NCBI RefSeq assembly: GCF_950295315.1
Contig: NC_080171.1
Span: 90,517,016-90,581,015 of the forward strand
From: Erinaceus europaeus
Lineage: Eukaryota > Chordata > Mammalia > Eulipotyphla > Erinaceidae
Direction: 5' to 3'
Length of the DNA: 64,000 nt
Each line of letters starts with the position of its first letter. Positions within the stretch are counted from its first letter, which is position 1. Positions 57,260 to 64,000 of the stretch are shown here, one piece after another. The position numbers and the translations under genes were made by a program. A model generated the notes under the pieces. That model was not told where the DNA came from and did not search any database. It saw only the letters and a list, made by a program, of their open reading frames with translations.

Positions 57260-57475
57260 TTTAAAATTATCTTTATTTATTTATTGGTTAAAGACAGCCA
57301 TACATCTAGATGAAGGAGGAATGAGAGAGGAAGAGAAACAGAGAGACACCTGAAGCTTTGCTTCACCACTTACAAAGCTTTTCCCCCTGCAGTTGGAGAC
57401 TGGGGGCTTGAACCATGGTCCTTGTGCATTGTAACATGTGCATACAATGAGGTGCACCACTGCCTGGACTCCAAC
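57260..57475 (-). mobile_element. SINE, older subfamily
   Basis: 'aaagacagccatacatctag', 'gggggcttgaaccatggtc', 'gaggtgcaccactgcctgg'. Confidence 0.8.
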
Positions 57476-60400
57476 CTGCTTCTCTTCTTTCTTTCTCTCC
57501 ACCTTCCAATCTCTCTCTCTCTCGTATATATGCATACATACAAATATATAATTTTGTTAGAAAGTTTTCTATTCAATATTGATATTTTACCCAATAGCCT
57601 TTGCTTTTCCTAAGATATTTCCTTCCCTTAAACTGTCACAAACTAACACCTTTTTAGTCACAGTTTCTATGACTTTCCTTGTGTATAACTTTGTGAATGC
57701 AAGTACTCCATAAAACGTAACTATGTAGATTCTCCTGAGGCAAGATAATAGTCCAGGTATTATCAATACAAAAATATACAAAAGTAGGCTATAATTTACT
57801 TCTACAATCATTAACAATTGTATGGTATACATAACTTGTTATTTATATTGTGGTAAATCAACTTAAGTTAAACCTCAAGACCATATAAATATATAATATT
57901 GTTATTTATATTGTATAGGTGAGAATACTACCCTGGTGAACTATTTAGAAAATAGAAGGATATAAATAATATAAAGATGGCCACTCAAGTCTTAATGACC
58001 CTCTTGACAAATTCTGTACCTAAACATATTTACAACTTAACTATATTTTTCTCTAAAATAGAGTCTTGCATCCTCCAAAAAATTTATTTATTCTTTGTCA
58101 TGCCTTCATGTGTGTACACAAACATGTGTATGTGTTTCCATGAACAGTGTTTGAGACACAGAGAGCAGAGTATCTAGCATTCAGACCTCTGACTAAACAT
58201 GACTCATTTACAGAACAATAGGTATTAAAATTCTTACTATAGATGTGTTTTTAATTCTATTATCACCTTTTATCAGGATGATGACCCTGAAAATAAAGTA
58301 TTATGCTTTCCATTTTATAAGTGATAAAAATGCAGCTAGACTTAACAGAGATCTTCAGGATGAAGCAGATAACAGTAATAGCCTCTTGTACTGCTCTTCT
58401 CCCTACCTCCCAGGTTCCCAGCAGGGTAGCCATTTTTCTGGTTGTAACCCTGTGTGTTCTTGCCCTTTTTTCATTCTGAGGTGTTGGTGAGTGAGAGGCT
58501 AATTGACTTTCTGAAAGTCATGCAGCTGCTCAGAACTTTTTTCTCACCCCCAAATTCTATTTTGATTCTCTAGGGCTGAAGACAAAATAGAGAGAGACTG
58601 AAAACAAGCTTTGGCATTTTTAATTGATCATCTTTGTCAGAAAATTTTTACTTAACATTGATATAACATTTTCCCCTCTTATTTATACTTCCAATTGCAA
58701 AGCAAGATCAGGGGAATGGGATAAAAATCTATTAAAAAATGAGGTTCTTGCTACTTTATGGTAATTAAAAGCAATACATATTCTTGCCCACAATGCCGAA
58801 AATCTCAAATAGCCAGTGGGTCAATACTGTTTCTTTGGTAAAGATGGTAATAAATCTTTATTCTTTGTGAGTCAAAATAAGGATAGGGTTTTATTCATGA
58901 ATTCCATGACCTGATACTGCAACATTTTCAAAACAAACACGTCTGGAATGAAGAGTTTCTCCACCAACTGTGTGTGCCCTCTTCTAGTCGCTTTCCCAAT
59001 CAACAAAACGTTTGTCCTTCGTGGTCATTAATTCAATAGCAATTTCTGTCTCCTGCATCCAAATGATGAAAAGGACTGGTGACATCAATCTTCCTCCTCA
59101 TCAGCCCTATAGCCCAGTATACTCTCTATCCTTAGAGGGAAAGGAAGGATTTAACTTAAGACTTCCCAAGCATCATTTTATTTTTTATTTTTCTCAAAGG
59201 CTGTCGTCTGATGCAGAAGATAATGCCATGACCCATTGTCATCATTTTTTCTTTTAAATTCTAACCAGCATCTCTATTACTATCCTTTTGTGGGTTATTT
59301 TCTCCAATGTTCATATCTACTATTGATTTCACTGTTTATCTGCAATTACCACTGAACCTTTAGGAAGCTAGATTGTCTCTGTGGTGACATGCTACCCCAG
59401 AGTTTGTTCTCTGTAAGAAGAGACTGAGGGTCAGACTTTCTCAGGAACTGAGAAAAGCTGAGCTCAAGTACTGAGTTTTTTTCACTATTCAGACTCCTTC
59501 AAGGAAATCTGTGTGACCTTTGGGAAGTCATCTCATTTTCCAGTCTTCAGTTTTCTAATTTCTACAAATGAACAGATCTTGGAGTTCCACTTCTTTCTTT
59601 TTTTCCCCCAGTACATTCTGTGTAAACTCTTGCTTGGTTAATCAGGCCCAGAGGGGAGAGCAGAGGTTTGGTAAAAGCAGCAGCTTCTTTTAAGTAGAGA
59701 CGCTCTGATAAACCCACTCCCATCCCTTTGGTGAGAAGTATGAATCTGCCTCTTTAGAATTGATTTTCTGTATAAAACTTATGCAAAAATTCAGGTTGCC
59801 TCCAAAACACGACTCTTTTTGGGGTGACTTGGGTGTGAATTTAACATTTAGCTAAAGCAGCACATTGTGTATAAGGGTGGATTAGAAGAGACAAAGACAT
59901 GAATGTTCATAAGACACATACACAAAAAGCAACATCCTAAAAGGTTGCTGGTCCCATTGACTCCTACGCGACAATCCACACCTTCTTTCCTATGGGGGGG
60001 GGGGGGGCTTCAGAGAATAGGTTTGCTGAATAAGATAGGTCCTTTTGTGCTTATTTATTCAGTCACAGGTTTGCTTTATGCTAAAAAGGGCTCAGGATAC
60101 ATAATGAGGAATGTCAAAAGTAACTGCATATATAGGAAAAATATTGTTGAATAAAATGAAAACTGTATAACAAGTCTTATTTTTTATATGTCACTTCATT
60201 CCCAGTTCATTGCTCAGTGCTACACTTGTAAATATGTACCATCTGCATTATTTTTCTTTAAGAAACCTAGGCATGAGGTAGGGAAGGGCAAACATTGAAT
60301 TCAGGCTTCAGAAAAAAAAACTGTAGTTCTCAACAGTGGATAGTAGTAGGTTGAGTTGGGATTCAGAGGCAATGTAAAATAAATAAACACTGTTTGGTGG

Positions 60401-60488
60401 TTTCAGTGAAGGAATTGTACCTGGGTCAGTGAATCCAAAATTCATGGCTGTGAGCACTGAAGGGATTTTACTACTGAATATAGACAGT

Positions 60489-60490
<2 letters not shown>
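57476..60490. other. long single-copy stretch, no gene or repeat seen
   Basis: About 3 kb without recognised SINE or L1 sequence. A G run (17 bases) lies at 59,994-60,008 and a short TG-like patch at 58,110. Open frames up to 83 codons show no known motif. Confidence 0.5.

Positions 60491-60543
<53 letters not shown>
60491..60543. repeat. (GT)n microsatellite
   Basis: About 26 GT units. Confidence 0.97.
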
Positions 60544-60545
<2 letters not shown>

Positions 60546-60577
60546 TTCTATTATAAAAAAGTAAAGAATAAACAAGT

Positions 60578-60800
60578 CAAGGGGCTGGTTGGTGGCACAC
60601 CTGGTTAAGTGTACATGTTATAATGCACAAGGTCCTGTGTTTGAGCCCCCAGTCTACATCTGCAGGGTGACAGCTTTGTGAGTGGTGAAGCAATGCTGCA
60701 GGTGTCTCTCTGTCTCTTTTCTTCTCTAACACCCCCTTATCTCTCAATTTTGGGCTGTTTCTATCCAATAAATAAATACATAAAATCATAATTTTTTAAA
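60578..60800 (+). mobile_element. SINE, older subfamily
   Basis: 'ggggctggttggtggcacac', 'ggtcctgtgtttgagccccc', 'tctatccaataaataaata'. An approximate duplication 'aaacaagt' lies on both sides. Confidence 0.85.
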
Positions 60801-61162
60801 AAAAGAAACAAGTGAAAAAGAAAGTGAACAAAATGGCATCAAACCACATCACCTTGACAAGGCTTTTGAAAACTGATCAGAGAGAAAACACCTCTTTTCC
60901 CTAATTTTTCATCTGACCTAAATTTCAATGATAGTCTATCCTAAAGAGAAAATAGATATTTTATCCCTATGCTGGATGTGTTCGTTAAGACATATTTCAG
61001 TACCTTTTTGGACATAGTACACAATAAAAGTAGCATTTAAAGAGATTACAATACATATTAAACATTTACATGGGTAGTTTTTAAACATTATTTTTATTAT
61101 AAGATTTTATCCTTTAATGATTTACTTTACCTCATAGGAGTTTTAGATGAGAGAACTAGGGA
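60801..61162. other. low-copy AT-rich DNA
   Basis: Nothing recognised. Confidence 0.4.
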
Positions 61163-61193
61163 TAGAGAAAGAGAGAGAGAGGGAGGGAGGGGG

Positions 61194-61229
<36 letters not shown>
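61163..61229. repeat. (GA)n purine microsatellite
   Basis: GA run with a short G-rich interruption at 61,180-61,196. Confidence 0.95.
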
Positions 61230-61230
<1 letters not shown>

Positions 61231-61793
61231 GCTGTTCAGAACACTACTTCAGCAAATTCACTATCAAGTATTGAATCAATAATCTCAGGAATGTAAAAGT
61301 CCCTTACTATAATGGTTGAGTTATTTTTTCCAGGCATTAAATAGACACTTAGAGTAATACTGAGTATAATTATTATTAGAGACATGACTTCAATCTTATG
61401 GGTATTTTGAATACTTTATATGCTGAGATCAGTTGATAAACTGGTGAGATTTGAGCTAAGACCATGCCTCTGGACTGAATGAATAAGGGTAGGCCTGTTA
61501 TATACTTACTAGGCATCAAAAGTGAGGAATAATAACTATCCTCTACTCTGGGGGCTATTAGGAGATTGGGTTCTACTCTCTAGTCATGATATGGCATAAT
61601 CACACTTCCTCATCAGAAGCCTTTCAGTCTTCATCTTTTCTCCTATTTTGTCATGACTACAATAAAACTTTTGTTCAATACCCAAGGTCTACCAAAATTA
61701 TTAATTAGTATACTGTCTTTCTCTCTACAAGCTTTACAATTTCAGTTCATACTTCACAATTCCAACATAGTATTGTAAATTATTTCCATAGAT
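61230..61793. other. low-copy AT-rich DNA, no gene seen
   Basis: Left flank of the last L1. Confidence 0.4.
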
Positions 61794-63576
61794 ATCAGGC
61801 AAGAGGATGAAATCAAAGGAATACAGATTGGAAGGGAAGAAGTCAAACTCTCACTATTTGCAGATGATATGATAGTATACATAGAAAAAGCTAAAGAATC
61901 CAGCAGAAAATTATTGGAAGTTATTAGGCAATATAATTAATGTACAAAAATCAGTGGCATTTCTCTACGCAAACACTAAATATGAAGAAGAAGATATCCA
62001 GAAATCACTCCCATTCACTGTTGCAGCAAAATCAATAAAATAGCTAGGAATAAAGCTGACCAAAGAAGTGAAAGACTTGTATACTGAAAACTATGAGCCA
62101 TTTTTCAAGGAAATAGAAACTGACACCAAGAAATAGAAAGACATCCCATGCTCATGGATCAGAAGAATAAATATAATCAAAATGAATATTCTTCCCAGAG
62201 CCATATACAAATTTAATGCAATAACCATCAAAGTTCCACCAGGCTTCTTTAAGAGAATAGAACAAAAACTACAATAATTTATCTGGAACCAGAAAACACC
62301 TAGAATTGCCAAAACAATCTTGAGGAAAAGAAACAGAAATGGAGACATCACACTCCCAGATCTCAAACTATATTATAAGGTCATCAGCATCAAAACAGCT
62401 TGGTACTGGAACAAAAATAGGCACACAGAGCAGTGGAACAGAATTGAAAGCCCAGAACTAAACCCCTACACCTATGGACATCTAATATTTGATAAGGGGA
62501 CCCAAAGTATTAAATGGAAAAAGGAGGCTGTCTTCAATAAATGGTGCTGGGAAAACTGGGTTGAAACATACAGAAGAATGAAACTGTACTACTTTATCTC
62601 ACCAGAAACAAAAGTCAATTCCAAATGGATCAAGGACCTGGATGTTACACCATAAACTATCAAATACTTAGAGGAAAACATTGGTGGAACACTTTCCTAC
62701 CTAAAGCTCAAGGACATCTTTGATGAAACAAATCAAACTGCAAGGAAAACTAAAGCAGAAACAAACCAATAGGACTAAATCAAATTGAAAAGCTTCTGCA
62801 AAGCCAAAGAAACTATCACACAAACAAAGAGACCCCTCACAGAATGGGAGAAGATCTTCACAAGCCATACATCAGACAAGAGACGAATCACCAAAATATA
62901 CAAAAAGCTCAGCAAACTTAGCAACAACAACAACAAAAAAAAACAAATAGCCCCATTCAAAATTGGGCAGAGAATATGAGCAAAACATTCACTACAGAGG
63001 AGATCCAAAAGGCTAACAAACAGGAAAATTTGTTTCAGGTCGCTGATTGTCAGAGAAATGCAAATAAAGACAACATTGAGATACCACCTCACTCCTGTGA
63101 GAATGGCATACATCAAAAAGGACAGTAGCAACAAATGTTGGAGAGGCTGTGGGGAAAGAGGTACCCTTCTGCACTGCTGGTGGGAATGTAAATTGGTCCA
63201 GCCTCTGTGGAGAGCAGTCTGGAGAACTCTCACAAGGCTAGACATGGACCTTCCATATGACCCAGTAATTCCTCTCCTGGGGTTATACCCCAAGGATTCC
63301 ATAACACCCAACCAAAAAGATATGTGCACACCTATGTTCATAGCAGCACAATTCGTAATAGCTAAAACCCGGAAGCAACCCAGATGCCCAAAAACAGATG
63401 AGTGGCTGAGAAAGCTATGGTATATATATACAATGGAATACTACACAGCTATTAAGAACAATGAACCCACCTTCTCTTACCCATCTTGGATGGAGCTAGA
63501 AGAAATTATTTTAAGTGAGCTATGTCAGAAAGATAAATACAAGTATGGAATGATCCCACTCATAAACAGGAGTTGA
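61794..63576 (+). pseudogene. L1 ORF2 RT-to-C-terminus remnant
   Basis: Several stops (near 61,938, 62,041, 62,134, 62,655 and 62,772) and small indels break it. Open parts are 62,320-62,655, 62,785-62,979 and 63,058-63,576; the last carries the [18 protein letters not shown] knuckle and the native C-terminus. Confidence 0.9.
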
Positions 63577-64000
63577 GAAAGAAGAACAGAAAAGAAAATT
63601 CAAAGCAGGAGTTGACTGAATTTGGAGTAGGGCTCCAAAGAAAAAACCCAGGGTGGAGGGTGAGGGTGAATGTTCCCCTTCATGGGTGGGGGTGGGTGTG
63701 AGGATTGGTGGGGGGGGGACAGGATGGGACACAGTCTTTTGGTGGTGGGAATGGTGTTTATGTATACTCCTATCAATTTGCAGTCATATAAATCACTATT
63801 TAATTAATATGAGAGGGGAAAAATTGATTGAATATCTCAAACTTTTTAAAGCTCAGAGTGAGTCTTTTTAATACATAGGCTGAGTCTTCAATATGTTGAC
63901 TCTCTTCAAAGCTTAGTCCAGGGAGAACAAAAGCAACTGGTGGCATAGCTATATGTACACAATGTCAAATGACATGAAATATGGTGAGAGTGTGTATGAT
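61794..64000 (+). mobile_element. L1, 5'-truncated, running off the window
   Basis: Starts inside the RT domain ('ggcaagaggatgaaatcaaa'), keeps the active site LFADDM near 61,860, and continues through ORF2 to about 63,576 (MIPLINRS) and into a 3'UTR that is not finished at the edge. The 3'UTR start ('ggagttgagaaagaagaac', G-rich patch at 63,655-63,725) differs from the young subfamily and resembles the old one at 13.8 kb. Confidence 0.92.

Overview
The window is intergenic or deep-intronic mammalian DNA. I find no intact host protein-coding gene and no convincing RNA gene. The dispersed repeats point to a hedgehog-type eulipotyphlan (Erinaceus or a close relative): dozens of copies of a tRNA-derived SINE, with an A-box-like 'gcgcagcgggttaag' and a B-box-like 'ggttcgagcc', plus young and old L1 elements with a characteristic long 3'UTR. 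The species is recognised from memory of hedgehog repeats and was not checked by a search.

Layout. From 1 to 8 kb there is low-copy DNA with an old L1 3' end, SINEs and a decayed RPL32 processed pseudogene (5.8-6.3 kb) split by a SINE. From 8.7 to 18.1 kb old L1 3'UTRs are stacked: a large inverted repeat (8.7-9.7 kb), a young truncated L1 joined to a SINE inside a single target-site duplication (9.96-12.68 kb), and several older 3' ends broken by SINEs. From 18.9 to 23.7 kb there are SINE clusters and a three-copy unclassified repeat. A complete L1 (23.78-31.23 kb) has two 5'UTR monomers, ORF1, ORF2 and a 1.35 kb 3'UTR. It is bounded by a 16-bp duplication and sits in an older L1 3'UTR (23.73-23.78 plus 31.23-32.03 kb). 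It is dead: ORF1 has a frameshift, ORF2 has a frameshift and a nonsense codon, the endonuclease SDH is SDL, and the RT FADD is FAGD.

The most unusual object is a 988-bp insertion at 33,245-34,232. It carries the C-terminal part of a non-LTR retrotransposon polyprotein that is clearly not L1. It resembles the Jockey/CR1/I-type elements common in invertebrates, with a C-x-C-G...H...C knuckle, and differs from what I know of L2/CR1 and BovB/RTE. It is CpG-rich, nearly intact in frame, has an exact 8-bp target duplication and carries a twin-priming 5' inversion. This is a genuine retrotransposition event by an element lineage not expected to be young in a placental mammal.

From 34 to 61 kb there is ordinary low-copy DNA with SINEs, microsatellites, a 498-bp composite insertion with a 15-bp duplication (37.2-37.7 kb), a near-identical 188-bp tandem duplication (48.27-48.64 kb) and another young truncated L1 (55.3-57.25 kb). 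The window ends inside a 5'-truncated L1 (61.79 kb to the edge). The genes do not work together in any pathway; the story is retrotransposition and nesting.
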